Shown here: positions 16,323 through 24,974 of the stretch, in pieces
How positions within the stretch are numbered: position 1 is the stretch's first letter
Layout: each line of letters begins with the position of its first letter
Assembly (NCBI GenBank): GCA_937927975.1
Contig: CALEZT010000187.1
Location: 58,675 to 122,674 of the forward strand
DNA length: 64,000 nt
Source: an uncultured Phycisphaerales bacterium
GTDB taxonomy: Bacteria > Planctomycetota > Phycisphaerae > Sedimentisphaerales > Anaerobacaceae
Direction of reading: 5' to 3'
Notes under the pieces: generated by a model
Databases searched by the model: none
Seen by the model: only the letters and a program-made list of their open reading frames with translations
Told to the model about the DNA's origin: nothing
Translations under genes and position numbers: made by a program

Positions 16323-19300
16323 TCACGGAGCGGGGGCGTAGTCGCCCTCGTAAAGCCTGGCGCCGTCAACCCAGAATCCACCGGTTGCATGGCCGACATG
16401 CAGGGTCAGGCCCGGAGGATTGATGGTCGTGTCGAACACCGGCGTCGTAACGCTGAATTCCTGCCACTGCGTCGTCACGGTGACCATCTTCTCGCCGTAA
16501 CCGGTCCACGGATCGGCAGCCAGTTCCGGCTTGAGGTTGATCTGTACATCGGCAGTTTTGGCCTTCAACCACACCGAGAAGGTGTATTTCTTGCCCGCTT
16601 CGAACACGATGGGCTTCGGTTGCAGACCGGCATCCCAGAAGTTTGCCGCCGGGGTGGGAAGGTCCACGAACAGGCAGTACGTACCCTCGGCGACAGGCTC
16701 GGCCACCGCAGCGCCTTCCAGCGTCGTGACCACGGTCGCGGTCAAAGCGCCGTAGGTGCCCCACGGAGCAAGAACGCCGTCCTCGAAGCCGCCGTTGGTC
16801 AGCGTGCTGGTTCCAGCGGGGGCCGGAGGCTCCGGCGGCGGGTTGAGCAGGTAGTTCACCGCGTTGAGGAACATCAGGGCGCCGTCGTCATACAGATCGA
16901 AGACCGCAGCGGCCTGTCCACCGGTGACGCCGGAAGGCTCACGGCTTCCGGTCAGGAAGACCAGCCGGGGACCGGCCAGCACATCGGTTCCAGCGCCGCC
17001 GTCATGGGTGACACTGGCTCCGGCGGGCCATTCTGCGATGACCATCGCGCCGGCAGGACCGGTGGCTGCGGAACTGGCCGCGACTACTGCCAGGACTGTG
17101 CCTTCGGCGCCGGCCGCCTCGGTCACGATCGAGATGCCTCTCGACATGGTCGCCGCCGGGGTGGGAATGGGAACCACGCCGGCATAGAGGTTGGCCATGG
17201 TGCCGTCGGCCTCCAGGGCGACCCCGTCAAAGATCGGGTGCATCGGGTCCAGGACCGTCAGCTTGATGTCGCCGGTGGTGTCCGGGATCGTGTTGCCGGT
17301 GGAGAAGCCGAGGCGATTCTTCCGGATGACATAGCCGCCCAGGACCATCGTGGGAGCGGAAATGCTGTTCCAGTTCGTCGCGTTGGCGTTCTGGTAGTTG
17401 CCGCTGGAAGCTGCCCGGCTGATGATCACCAGGTCCGCGGTGTTGAGCAGGGCCGCATCGGGCGTGCCCGTCGAGACGTAACGGACGACGTTGTAGCCCT
17501 GGGCCTTCAGCAGGTCGGTGTACCCGATGTCGGACGCCTGCGTGAAACCAACCGCGGCCGCTTCCGCCACGGGCTTGTCATCGGCAGCGTGGAAGGAGAC
17601 CCAGACGATGTTCTTCTGGGGGGTGCCGATCGCAGCGATCTCTTCGGCCGAGAGCACGCGGTTGTAGACGCGGCAATCATCGACCTTGCCCGGGAACGAG
17701 CTTTCCTGCGTCCGGCGTTTGCCGATGTGGACGCGGTCGGCGCGAATCGCCAAGTTCTGGACATTGGACTTGGCGACATCGGTGTCCATCTCGACACCGT
17801 CGCCGAAGTAACGGATGGTGGTGCCGTCATAGGTCACGGCGTAGTGATGCCATTCGAGGGCCTGCTGATCTGTGAAGATCGTCTCTTCCCAGCCCCAGCA
17901 ATGGGCGCCGACGCCGCCGGGGCCACCGAGGCTGCCGATGTTCAGGTGGCTGCCATTGCCGCCTTCGCCGGTGGCGGTTCCGGTGAACCCGAAGACCAGC
18001 GTCCAGTCGGGGATGTTCGTGTGGTCGGCCTTGGCCCAGCAGGCGATCGTGGTCGGATCGTTGCCGCTGATGCCGACAGCGCCGATATTCACGTACTTGC
18101 CGTCTCCGCCGGGCAGTTGCAGGACCGGTCCCATGAAGAAATCGCTTACGAACTTGATTTCGCCGACGAGCACGCCATGGCGGCTGTTGCCCGACATATC
18201 CACGGCGGTCAGACTGTTGGCCGGTTCGGTGTCGAACGTCCACCAGCCGACGAGGGTCGGATCGTCAACCGGCTCGATCACCGGCACTGTGGAGAAGCTC
18301 CAGACGTCGCCCGGGATCTTGATCCCTGCGGAATCGACTTCGTCCACGCGCCAGTAGTAGGTCGTCGCCGGCAGCAGATCGGTCACCGCGTACTTCGCCT
18401 CGGCGACGTTGGCCACGAAGGCGGCCTCGCCTGCCGTGACGGCGACTTCATCGGTGCCTAGGTAGACATTATGGCTCACGGCGCTTTGGCCGGCCTTCCA
18501 ACCGAGCGTCAGCGTCTGCGGAGCATTGGCTACGCCGGTCTTCGGGCTGGGCGTGTTGGCCTCGATCGGCATCACGGTGAAGCTCCAGACCTTGCCGGTG
18601 TACTTGTTGCCGGCTGCATCGACCTCATCGATTCGCCAATAATAGGTCTTGCCCGGCTCCAGCGGGTCGAAGTGGTAGTACATCGCGACGCCCGGCAGGG
18701 CGGGCTTCTTGTCGGCTTCGGTCAGTTCCGCAGTCGTTCCGAAGTAGACTTCATGCGCCACCGCGGTGATGCCGGGGGTCCACTCGAAAGTCGCGCTGAG
18801 GACATCCAGGGCCTTGTCGGCCGGTTTGGGATTCTGGGCCAGGAACAGGGGTTCCGGATCGCGGATGAACGCGGTCAGGTACTGGCCCGCGATGACCACG
18901 GTCTTGTCGCCGATGCCGGGGCCGGCCCAGCCGACGTCCAGGCTGTCGCCGCCGCCGCCTTCTTTCATCAGGCCTTCGATGTAGTACTTCTGCCCGGCTA
19001 CGAGAGCCTGGGGGGCCGACTTCTGACCGGCCTCTTTGCCCCACTCTGCGACACCCGTCCAGGAGGCGACCTGGGCGATCATCGTGGCGTTGGCAGCGGT
19101 GTCGTCGGTGCTCAGCCAGAGCTGGCAGTTGTCGTCGCCGGCGACCCAAAAGGTGTACTCGCCCGTCTCGGGCGGGGTCAAGAACGCGCGTCCGCGCACG
19201 CCGTAGTTGTCGGCGCGACCGGACGGGCTCTGGAATTTGTCCAGCCACACGGAGCTGGTCGGGTTGTTCGGGAAGTTGGCGTTGGTCCTCAAGTTGCCGT

Positions 19301-19430
19301 CAACGCTGGTTCCGCTGATCCCATCCCAGTATTCGAACAGGACTTTGCCCTGTCCCAATTCTTGGGCGCCTGCGCCGACGGTGAAGGCCAACGCCACTAC
19401 CGTCGCCAAGCATACAGATTTCTTCATCAT
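16323..19430 (-). CDS. Secreted PA14/Fn3/LamG/ThuA-like/CBM protein
   Basis: A 1,035-residue exported protein. Signal peptide about 1-22; PA14-like domain about 23-195, nearly identical to that of the 12364-15780 gene; two Fn3-like domains about 200-390 (PADKALDVLSATFEW, YYWRIDEVD); a LamG domain about 395-605 (LVGWWTFDTEPANS, GKVDDCRVYNRVLSAEEI); a ThuA-like C-terminal fold about 608-870 (VSFHAADDKPVAE, GYNVVRYVSTG); and a CBM4/9-like domain about 873-1035 (TLTNGGFEDGVLAPWGTYG, KYTFSVWLKAK). It probably binds polysaccharide outside the cell. Two ATGs in a row open the frame; AGGAGG is at normal distance. A promoter lies about 355 bases upstream, leaving a long leader. Confidence 0.85.
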   Translation of the reverse strand: MMKKSVCLATVVALAFTVGAGAQELGQGKVLFEYWDGISGTSVDGNLRTNANFPNNPTSSVWLDKFQSPSGRADNYGVRGRAFLTPPETGEYTFWVAGDDNCQLWLSTDDTAANATMIAQVASWTGVAEWGKEAGQKSAPQALVAGQKYYIEGLMKEGGGGDSLDVGWAGPGIGDKTVVIAGQYLTAFIRDPEPLFLAQNPKPADKALDVLSATFEWTPGITAVAHEVYFGTTAELTEADKKPALPGVAMYYHFDPLEPGKTYYWRIDEVDAAGNKYTGKVWSFTVMPIEANTPSPKTGVANAPQTLTLGWKAGQSAVSHNVYLGTDEVAVTAGEAAFVANVAEAKYAVTDLLPATTYYWRVDEVDSAGIKIPGDVWSFSTVPVIEPVDDPTLVGWWTFDTEPANSLTAVDMSGNSRHGVLVGEIKFVSDFFMGPVLQLPGGDGKYVNIGAVGISGNDPTTIACWAKADHTNIPDWTLVFGFTGTATGEGGNGSHLNIGSLGGPGGVGAHCWGWEETIFTDQQALEWHHYAVTYDGTTIRYFGDGVEMDTDVAKSNVQNLAIRADRVHIGKRRTQESSFPGKVDDCRVYNRVLSAEEIAAIGTPQKNIVWVSFHAADDKPVAEAAAVGFTQASDIGYTDLLKAQGYNVVRYVSTGTPDAALLNTADLVIISRAASSGNYQNANATNWNSISAPTMVLGGYVIRKNRLGFSTGNTIPDTTGDIKLTVLDPMHPIFDGVALEADGTMANLYAGVVPIPTPAATMSRGISIVTEAAGAEGTVLAVVAASSAATGPAGAMVIAEWPAGASVTHDGGAGTDVLAGPRLVFLTGSREPSGVTGGQAAAVFDLYDDGALMFLNAVNYLLNPPPEPPAPAGTSTLTNGGFEDGVLAPWGTYGALTATVVTTLEGAAVAEPVAEGTYCLFVDLPTPAANFWDAGLQPKPIVFEAGKKYTFSVWLKAKTADVQINLKPELAADPWTGYGEKMVTVTTQWQEFSVTTPVFDTTINPPGLTLHVGHATGGFWVDGARLYEGDYAPAP
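18880..19133 (-). repeat. 254-bp exact repeat, copy 2 (PA14 segment)
   Basis: Identical to 15230-15483. The identity covers part of the PA14 domain only, which suggests recent duplication or gene conversion between the tandem genes. Confidence 0.85.
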
Positions 19431-19581
19431 AATGTCCTCCTTAAGAAGTCCACACCACAACTCACTGATGATACGGCTCCAAGCGTCAACCGACTCTGCC
19501 CACCGGGGATTTCGCGGCATCGGCGCTGTCGCGCCGCTGCGCGGTGGAATCCGAATTCGACTGATCTACCTCCTTCCTGCC
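19431..19581 (-). promoter_or_regulatory. Conserved structured 5' leader, copy 2
   Basis: Homologous to 15781-15934. The GGCGCGACAGCGCC hairpin (19535-19522) keeps pairing while one base differs from copy 1 (C in place of U opposite G, a G-C/G-U exchange). GGATTCCACC and GGTGGGC could pair to enclose it. GTTGACGCTTGGA and the AGGAGG region are also kept. The rest of the leader, 19582-19788, shows no gene and no clear similarity to copy 1. Confidence 0.5.
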
Positions 19582-19788
19582 AAGCGTTGGCCGAACGTGA
19601 ACTTTGGTGGGATGAATCTGAAGCGCAGAGGGACCGTGTTTCACACAGATCGTCCCGAATACGCACTCACCCAGGTCTCCGATCTAGCATTCACAGCCTC
19701 ACAAGAACGCCGGTCCGACCAACGCGGGAAGCCTTCGGGCTTCGCGTCGGTGCGGACGGTCAGGGCTACAATCAACCTGCAACTATTT

Positions 19789-19817
19789 ACTATATCCTGA
19801 AATGACGTGGCACGCAA
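19789..19817 (-). promoter_or_regulatory. Promoter of the 16323-19430 gene
   Basis: Minus-strand TTGCGT (19817-19812), a 17-base spacer and TATAGT (19794-19789). It would give a 5' untranslated region of about 355 bases containing the conserved leader. Confidence 0.6.
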
Positions 19818-19929
19818 GTTTTTTATATGCCCTATTGCCGATGTCGCAAACTCCGTTTCCCGTCGCGCTGCAACGTCGCCGGTCTCCGACGGCGGGCTTC
19901 CTTTAGATCGTCTGGTTTGATGCTGGGGT

Positions 19930-20433
19930 TTAGAGGGATGGGGACTCTGTTTTTCCCCCGACCTGCGACAAATAGACGGCCACGTGCGGCAGCAGAGGAC
20001 GGCTCAACGCCTCGGCGGGCGTGATCCAGTCGGCCCAGACGATCTCCCGCCCTGTGACGCAAGGCGTCGCAGAGGCGTCCACTCTGGTTTCCCAGATGTC
20101 GATCGTGTCCCGGCGGCATTCGAAGGGGAGCGTGCCGTGCCAGGCATGACGCAGGGATTGCGGCGGCAGCAACAGGCCGAGTTCCTCCTTCAATTCCCGG
20201 CGAGCCGCCTGTTCCGAAGGTTCACCCGATCGAACGAACCCGCCGGGCAGCGACAGACAGCTCCGATAACTGGTGCGGATCAGCAGGACTTCGCCCTCGC
20301 GCCACAAGGCCACAGCGGCGCCGTGGGTCTGCGGTCTCCGCAGGAACCACCAGGCCCGCAACACGAAATAGGCGAAGCGGTAGCCTGTGCGGATGACGGC
20401 ATTGATGTGCTCTTGCAGAAGGCTCGTCGCCAT
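19930..20433 (-). CDS. NUDIX hydrolase
   Basis: A 167-residue protein with the full Nudix box GGFVRSGEPSEQAARRELKEELGL (G-x5-E-x7-REUXEExGU), which binds divalent metal and hydrolyses nucleoside-diphosphate-linked substrates. Strands before and after it (GAAVALWREGEVLLIRTSY, IVWADWITPAEAL) fit the fold. Residues about 8-30 are a moderately hydrophobic helix. The start ATG 20433 is preceded by GGAG at six bases; an ATG at 20454 is possible. The substrate cannot be deduced. It lies downstream of the sigma/regulator genes in the same direction, separated by a strong hairpin. Confidence 0.88.
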   Translation of the reverse strand: MATSLLQEHINAVIRTGYRFAYFVLRAWWFLRRPQTHGAAVALWREGEVLLIRTSYRSCLSLPGGFVRSGEPSEQAARRELKEELGLLLPPQSLRHAWHGTLPFECRRDTIDIWETRVDASATPCVTGREIVWADWITPAEALSRPLLPHVAVYLSQVGGKTESPSL

Positions 20434-20538
20434 GGCGTCTCCAGGGGGAATCATGGACCTATTCAGACGCGGTCCAGGATATGCCTTCCAGTCGGTCGCG
20501 GCAACGCAAAATCTGGCGATGGGGTTTGTCCTCACAGG

Positions 20539-20575
20539 ATTCAGGCCGCCGGCACAGAGCACCGGCGGCCTGAAT
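20539..20575 (-). terminator. Strong hairpin after the sigma-regulator gene
   Basis: A perfect 14-bp stem (20539-20552 with 20562-20575) and a 9-base loop lie 25 bases after the stop at 20600. No U-run follows on either strand, so termination is likely but not certain. Confidence 0.5.
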
Positions 20576-20599
20576 CTGCGAATCGGGCTTTGGTCGATC

Positions 20600-21835
20600 C
20601 TATTTATAGAACTCCGGTCCGATGGTCCCGGCGAGCACGCCGACTCTGCCGGCGGCTGTGTCACGGAGATCCACATTCAATAGGGATTTGTTGATTGTTC
20701 CGTCTTTGAGTTTTATGACGGTTGTGACTTCGACCAAGGTTCCAGGGTCTTCGACATGGTTCATCCGAGGGATTCCGAGCAGTTCGACCGGCGGATTGCC
20801 CGCGTACAGGGTCGACAGTTCGTCCGACGCGAGGGGACGCAGCTTGCGGGCCGTGGGCCAGTCCTGTGCGATGACCGCCCGCCAATAGGCCTGTGCGACT
20901 TCCTTGCAGGCGTCTTCGGACGACAGTCCGCCGACCGGCAGGCCAAGCCCCGGCGTTTCGACCAGGATCTTACGAATCCTTCGGCAATCCACGACCTGGG
21001 CGCCGGCGGGCATGGAGAACTCGAAGAGACCTGCCGGCAGGGTCGGATTGTAGGTGATGCCGCTGTACTCGAAGTGGGCCGGGCCCTGGCGATTCTCATC
21101 GAACCAGACCGCGGCCCGGACCGGCAGCTTGGTCGTCAGGTCGATCTGGATCAGCCAGTAGCGGGCGGTGTTGACCGCGGGACCGGAGAAGGTGACGTAC
21201 ACGCAGGGCCTGCCGGTGACGGGATCGCTGCGATACTCTTCCCGCCAGTTCTGGGCCGCGCTCTTGAACTCCTCCAGCATGTTGCCGCTGGGGAAAATCG
21301 GGCCTCGGCGGTTGAGCCCTTCGGTGATATAGACGACCGTGACGGCCGGGGCCTCGTGCCGCGTGCTGACGTAGGTCAGGTTCTCGCGTTCCGAGGCAAC
21401 GCAGACGTGGTCGTCGCCCTCGCGGTAGAAGAAGTCGCCTGAGAGGGATGGGTCGTCGGAACTGGCGGTCGCCCAAATATCGATCGCCACGTCGATCTGT
21501 CGGTCGGGGTAGTGGACCCGTCCCGTAATGTGGATCGCCTTGACGCTCTTGAGGGCTTCGATCGTCTGTGCCAGGGCCCAGGCGGGTCGGGTCATCCAGT
21601 TCGATGCGATGAGGAACAGGCCCACGGCCAGAATGACGGTGGCCGCCGTGGCCAGTTTGGTGGTGCGAGTGTGCATGATGCTTCTCCAGATCGGGGGTTG
21701 TCGCTCTTGTTCGTGTTCCTGCTTGAAATCCCGGTGCGCCCGCAGGACGTCGCGGAGCACCTGGCGGTCTCCCGCGGAGTCGATGTCCACGTTCGTATCC
21801 GTGATGAACCGTTCGATCTTCTCTTTCGGGTCCAT
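20600..21835 (-). CDS. Membrane-anchored LolA-like sigma-factor regulator 1
   Basis: A 411-residue protein. A cytoplasmic N-terminus of about 55 residues (DPKEKIERFITDTNVDI) probably contacts the sigma factor; one transmembrane helix follows (ATAATVILAVGLFLIAS, about 60-78), then WALAQTIEALKSVKAIHITG opens a periplasmic LolA/RseB-like beta domain to about residue 290. A C-terminal helical domain (GGLSSEDACKEVAQAYWRAVIAQDW) recurs in the second regulator and in the fragment at 25778. The ATG at 21835 is one base after the TGA of the ECF sigma gene, so the two are translationally coupled. The anti-sigma role is inferred from this pairing and topology; no zinc-binding anti-sigma motif is seen. 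Confidence 0.75.
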   Translation of the reverse strand: MDPKEKIERFITDTNVDIDSAGDRQVLRDVLRAHRDFKQEHEQERQPPIWRSIMHTRTTKLATAATVILAVGLFLIASNWMTRPAWALAQTIEALKSVKAIHITGRVHYPDRQIDVAIDIWATASSDDPSLSGDFFYREGDDHVCVASERENLTYVSTRHEAPAVTVVYITEGLNRRGPIFPSGNMLEEFKSAAQNWREEYRSDPVTGRPCVYVTFSGPAVNTARYWLIQIDLTTKLPVRAAVWFDENRQGPAHFEYSGITYNPTLPAGLFEFSMPAGAQVVDCRRIRKILVETPGLGLPVGGLSSEDACKEVAQAYWRAVIAQDWPTARKLRPLASDELSTLYAGNPPVELLGIPRMNHVEDPGTLVEVTTVIKLKDGTINKSLLNVDLRDTAAGRVGVLAGTIGPEFYK

Positions 21836-21836
21836 G

Positions 21837-22376
21837 TCAAACCTCGCCATCCAAAAGGGACCGCAGTTTTTCCAGGCCGTACCGGTACCGGCTCTGGACC
21901 GTGTTGATGGAAACGCCTTGGGATTTCGCGATATCCCGGAACTTCGCGCCGCCCTGCAGGTGCAGGACGACGACTTCCCGCTGCTCATACGGAAGCTCGG
22001 CCAGTGCGTTGTGGAGCTTCGTGAATCGCTCGTTGGCGAGAATCCACCGCTCCGGGCCGGGACTGTCGCAGGCGACCGCCTCGGCCTGGTCGAGGCCGCC
22101 CGCCCGCCGTCGCTGCGCCGTCTTATTGGCGTTTCGCACGCGATTGACGACGCAGGTGGCCAGGAAGCTCCGCAGGTTGCCCCGGAGCTTGAGCTTCTCC
22201 GGCGACTGCGCCAACTGCACGAAGACATCGTGTACGACATCCTCGGCAGCGGCGGTCTGGTTCAGCAGCCCGGCGGCGATCCGAAGCAGGTTCTGCCTGT
22301 GGTCTTCATAGATCCTCGCCAGGGCGTCCGTGTCGCCCGACCGAAACTTCCAGATCAGCAGCACATCATTCAGCAT
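21837..22376 (-). CDS. ECF RNA polymerase sigma factor 1
   Basis: A 179-residue group 4 sigma factor. Region 2 spans about 15-85 (LARIYEDHRQNLLRIAAGLL, AEDVVHDVFVQLAQ, LRSFLATCVVNRVRN), and region 4 about 120-175 (LAELPYEQREVVVLHLQGG, FRDIAKSQGVSINTVQSRYR) with the helix-turn-helix that reads -35 elements. The length is typical. It directs transcription of a small regulon, probably in response to an envelope signal passed through the coupled membrane regulator. No autoregulatory promoter motif could be assigned in the 60 bases upstream. Confidence 0.92.
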   Translation of the reverse strand: MLNDVLLIWKFRSGDTDALARIYEDHRQNLLRIAAGLLNQTAAAEDVVHDVFVQLAQSPEKLKLRGNLRSFLATCVVNRVRNANKTAQRRRAGGLDQAEAVACDSPGPERWILANERFTKLHNALAELPYEQREVVVLHLQGGAKFRDIAKSQGVSINTVQSRYRYGLEKLRSLLDGEV

Positions 22377-22480
22377 CGATGCCTCAAACTACTCTCGAAC
22401 GATCGTTCTTCACCCGTAACACAATTAGACCGCCCCCCTTCGTCTAGCAAAAAGAGAAAATCTGTGGATCGAGGGCGCAC

Positions 22481-22513
22481 AAAAAGAGCCGCCGGAGAAT
22501 CCTCGGGCGGCTC
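22481..22513 (-). terminator. Intrinsic terminator of the second sigma/regulator operon
   Basis: An 8-bp GC stem (22486-22493 with 22506-22513) is followed on the minus strand by TTTTTGTG. It lies about 28 bases after the stop at 22541. Confidence 0.8.
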
Positions 22514-22540
22514 GGAACGCATGGCAACGAGCGGGTTCCG

Positions 22541-23782
22541 CTACTCGATGTCGCGGGATACGCCGTAAGGGCCGTAGACGACGCAGGAGGATTGCTCTTC
22601 AATGGTGCGGAACTGGACGATCATCTTCTCTTCCATCTTCGTGTTGTCCGCGCGCCGCAGCACCGCCGGCACGACGATCAGGGCGCCCAGCGAGGATTCG
22701 CCGGTCTTGCCGGCCGGGCCGATCCGGACGATCTGGGTGATTCGATTGGATTTGCCCGTCTTCAAGATGATGGAGCGGAGCATCTCGTCGTCCCAGTTCT
22801 TGCACAGAGGGCACAGTTTCCGGAGGGTGACCAGGTCCCCGTCGATCACGGCCTGGTACACGGCCTGCACGATCTTCTCAGCCGCTTCCTGCGGAGTCAG
22901 ACCGGTCGCAGGGAGGCCGTCGTCGGGATTCGATAGCAGCCCTATGTTCTCCTCGGCGATCGTCACAGGTTTCTCCACATAGGCGGGGTTGCCCGGGATG
23001 TGGACGTCGAACAGGCTGTCCGGCAGGTCCTTGTAGTACGTGATCCGGCTGGCGTCGCAGACGGGCTCTCCGCTGCGATCGAGATTGTGCCAGCACGTGA
23101 AGGACACAGGCAGCTTGCTGGCGACGTCAAACACCACGGTCCACGACTGGGGTCCGTCGACATCGACGAAGCTGCACAGGAGAGTCACGCGGTCCCGGCC
23201 GGTGGCGGGGTCCCTGCCCTGGAGCACTTCGGCGCCCTTGGCCCTGGCGAATACCTCGAGAAACTCGGGGCCCAGCCACTGGGAGAAGCCCTGCGTGATG
23301 GCGTTCTCGAAAAAGACCGTGTTCGGACCCGGGTCGTAGAGATAGGTCACGCCGTTCTTGACCCAGGCGATGCCGCCGTTGCTGTCGCGGGCGACGACGT
23401 CTTGCGATTGGGTCAGGGACTTGTTGGCCCGCATCCACGATTCGAATGTTCGGCCGGGGATCGTTCCCGTCATGTGCATGGCCCGGTATCCCTTGACCGC
23501 CTCGATTGCCTGCTCGATGGCCCAGGCGGGTTTGGTGAGACTGTCGAAAACTGCGAACAGCGCCACGACGGCGACAAGGGCCGCCGCGGTCAGTTTGCCT
23601 GTCTTGCTCATCATGATCGTTCTCCAGATCGAATGGCTCGCGAGAGCCATTTGTGGTTTGGCTTTGTGCATGGCCGCCAGCGCCGCGGGCAGGACCTTCT
23701 CGTCCACCCGGTCGCCGGCGGGGACCGCGAGGCTCCCGAGATACGTTTCGACCATGCGTTTGGTGTCTTTCCTGTCGGTCAT
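22541..23782 (-). CDS. Membrane-anchored LolA-like sigma-factor regulator 2
   Basis: A 413-residue paralogue of the 20600-21835 product. The order is the same: cytoplasmic N-terminus (about 1-60), transmembrane helix (ALVAVVALFAVFDSL, about 67-82), the KPAWAIEQAIEAVKGYRAMHMTG junction, a periplasmic beta domain, and a C-terminal helical part opening DDGLPATGLTPQEAAEKIVQ. Two cysteines (CPLC) sit in the C-terminal domain. Its ATG overlaps the stop of the upstream ECF sigma gene by four bases (ATGA). A role as cognate anti-sigma or sensor is inferred. Confidence 0.75.
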   Translation of the reverse strand: MTDRKDTKRMVETYLGSLAVPAGDRVDEKVLPAALAAMHKAKPQMALASHSIWRTIMMSKTGKLTAAALVAVVALFAVFDSLTKPAWAIEQAIEAVKGYRAMHMTGTIPGRTFESWMRANKSLTQSQDVVARDSNGGIAWVKNGVTYLYDPGPNTVFFENAITQGFSQWLGPEFLEVFARAKGAEVLQGRDPATGRDRVTLLCSFVDVDGPQSWTVVFDVASKLPVSFTCWHNLDRSGEPVCDASRITYYKDLPDSLFDVHIPGNPAYVEKPVTIAEENIGLLSNPDDGLPATGLTPQEAAEKIVQAVYQAVIDGDLVTLRKLCPLCKNWDDEMLRSIILKTGKSNRITQIVRIGPAGKTGESSLGALIVVPAVLRRADNTKMEEKMIVQFRTIEEQSSCVVYGPYGVSRDIE

Positions 23783-24324
23783 GATCCCAACTCCCCATTC
23801 AGAATCGAACGGAGCTTGTCCAAGCCGTACCGGTACCGGCTCATCGCGGTGTTGATGGAGATCTCCCGAAGCCTGGCGATCTCCCGAAACGGCATCTTGC
23901 TCTGCACGTGCAGGACGATGATCTCCCGCTGCTCATCGGGCAACTCGGCCATCGCGTCGTCGAGTCGGGCGACCATCTCTCGACTCATCGCCTCAAATTC
24001 CGGCCCCGGGACGCTCGCTGGCTCAGGCCGGACCTCAACCAGATCGACCGAGCCGCGCCGCCGCACCATGCGGTTGCGGTCGCGGGCCCGGTTGGCGACG
24101 CAGACGGCCAGATACCCCTTGAGGCTGCCGCGAAGTTCGAACCGCCCGACGCTCAGGGCGAATTCGACGAACACGTCGTGCAGCACGTCCTCGACCCCGG
24201 CGCGGTCGTTGAGCAAGGCGGCGGCGACTTTGAGCAGACCGTCCCGGTGCTTCTCATAGATCCGGCACAGCGCCGCCGGGTCCCCGCGGTTGAACCGCCA
24301 GACTAAGAATCTGTCCTCGATCAT
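23779..24324 (-). CDS. ECF RNA polymerase sigma factor 2
   Basis: A 181-residue ECF sigma factor, clearly paralogous to sigma factor 1 (both begin with M-x-x-D-x-x-L-x-W-x-F). Region 2: LCRIYEKHRDGLLKVAAALL, VEDVLHDVFVEFA, LKGYLAVCVANRARD. Region 4: MAELPDEQREIIVLHVQSKM and FREIARLREISINTAMSRYR. ATG 24324 is chosen to match the paralogue and has GGGACAG upstream; a TTG at 24342 would add six residues. It overlaps the regulator gene by four bases. Confidence 0.92.
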   Translation of the reverse strand: MIEDRFLVWRFNRGDPAALCRIYEKHRDGLLKVAAALLNDRAGVEDVLHDVFVEFALSVGRFELRGSLKGYLAVCVANRARDRNRMVRRRGSVDLVEVRPEPASVPGPEFEAMSREMVARLDDAMAELPDEQREIIVLHVQSKMPFREIARLREISINTAMSRYRYGLDKLRSILNGELGS

Positions 24325-24342
24325 CTGTCCCAATCTCAACAA

Positions 24343-24728
24343 ACACCAACAACCGGCTGTCAGAGTTGGAAACGTCCTGCCCCGCCATTTTAGTCTACGA
24401 TTTCGGATTTGTCCCGAAGATCGCCTCGTGAGCGCGTCCGGCTCGCGGTGACGCCGAAAGGCGTTGTCTTCCCTACGCTTGCGGACACCCGCGACAAACC
24501 GGCCCTATCCTGACGAGGGTTCATGCCGATAGTGAAAAGGGCGTCTATCGCTTTGAGGATACCAGCGGGAAGACGGGAGGACGGAGAACCTGTTTCTCAA
24601 ATCTCCGCTGGCGCCCCGCAACACGTGAAATGCCCATGTCTCGCCCGAAGGCTGAATCGACGTTTCCCGGTTGCTTCGGCCCACGTATCGTGCTACCATG
24701 ACGATGGCAAGAAGAAGGAGACTGGGTA
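24343..24728. other. Intergenic region without a recognised gene
   Basis: No convincing coding or RNA gene was found. It separates the minus-strand sigma operons from the plus-strand pair at 24729. A weak TTGCTT-N17-TACCAT near the right end could serve that pair. Confidence 0.4.
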
Positions 24729-24971
24729 TTGGATGAGCCCATGAGTCGGTGTGTGATCTGCATCAACAACGGGAGCGATCCCGCAAGCCTGATCTTGGGC
24801 AAGGTCTACCGTACGTTGCCGGACGCTTCGCCGGAGGCACGCGGGATGATCCGTGTGATTGACGAGGATAGGTCTGAGCCCGATGGCTATCTCTACCCGG
24901 CGTCCATGTTCGCACCGATTGAGTTGCCAGAAGCGGGAACGTGCCCCGATGACGGCAGGCAGGGAGACTGA
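24729..24971 (+). CDS. Small SH3-like protein of a conserved hypothetical family
   Basis: An 80-residue protein: CVICINNGSDPASLILGKVY, then RTLPDASPEARGMIRVIDED and GYLYPASMFAPIELPEA. The pattern 'C-I-x-N...SL-x-x-G-K-x-Y-x-x-L-P...RVIDE...YLYPA..F.PIELP' belongs to a widespread small family of unknown function that looks like an SH3-type barrel. TTG 24729 is chosen because AAGGAG (24715-24720) is eight bases upstream; ATG 24741 is the alternative. The next gene starts three bases after its stop, so the two form one transcription unit. Confidence 0.7.
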   Translation: MDEPMSRCVICINNGSDPASLILGKVYRTLPDASPEARGMIRVIDEDRSEPDGYLYPASMFAPIELPEAGTCPDDGRQGD

Positions 24972-24974
24972 GTA

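Noticed and set aside
16218..18461. A 747-codon plus-strand open frame
   Set aside because: Same explanation: antisense to the second PA14 gene, with no domain or ribosome-binding site.
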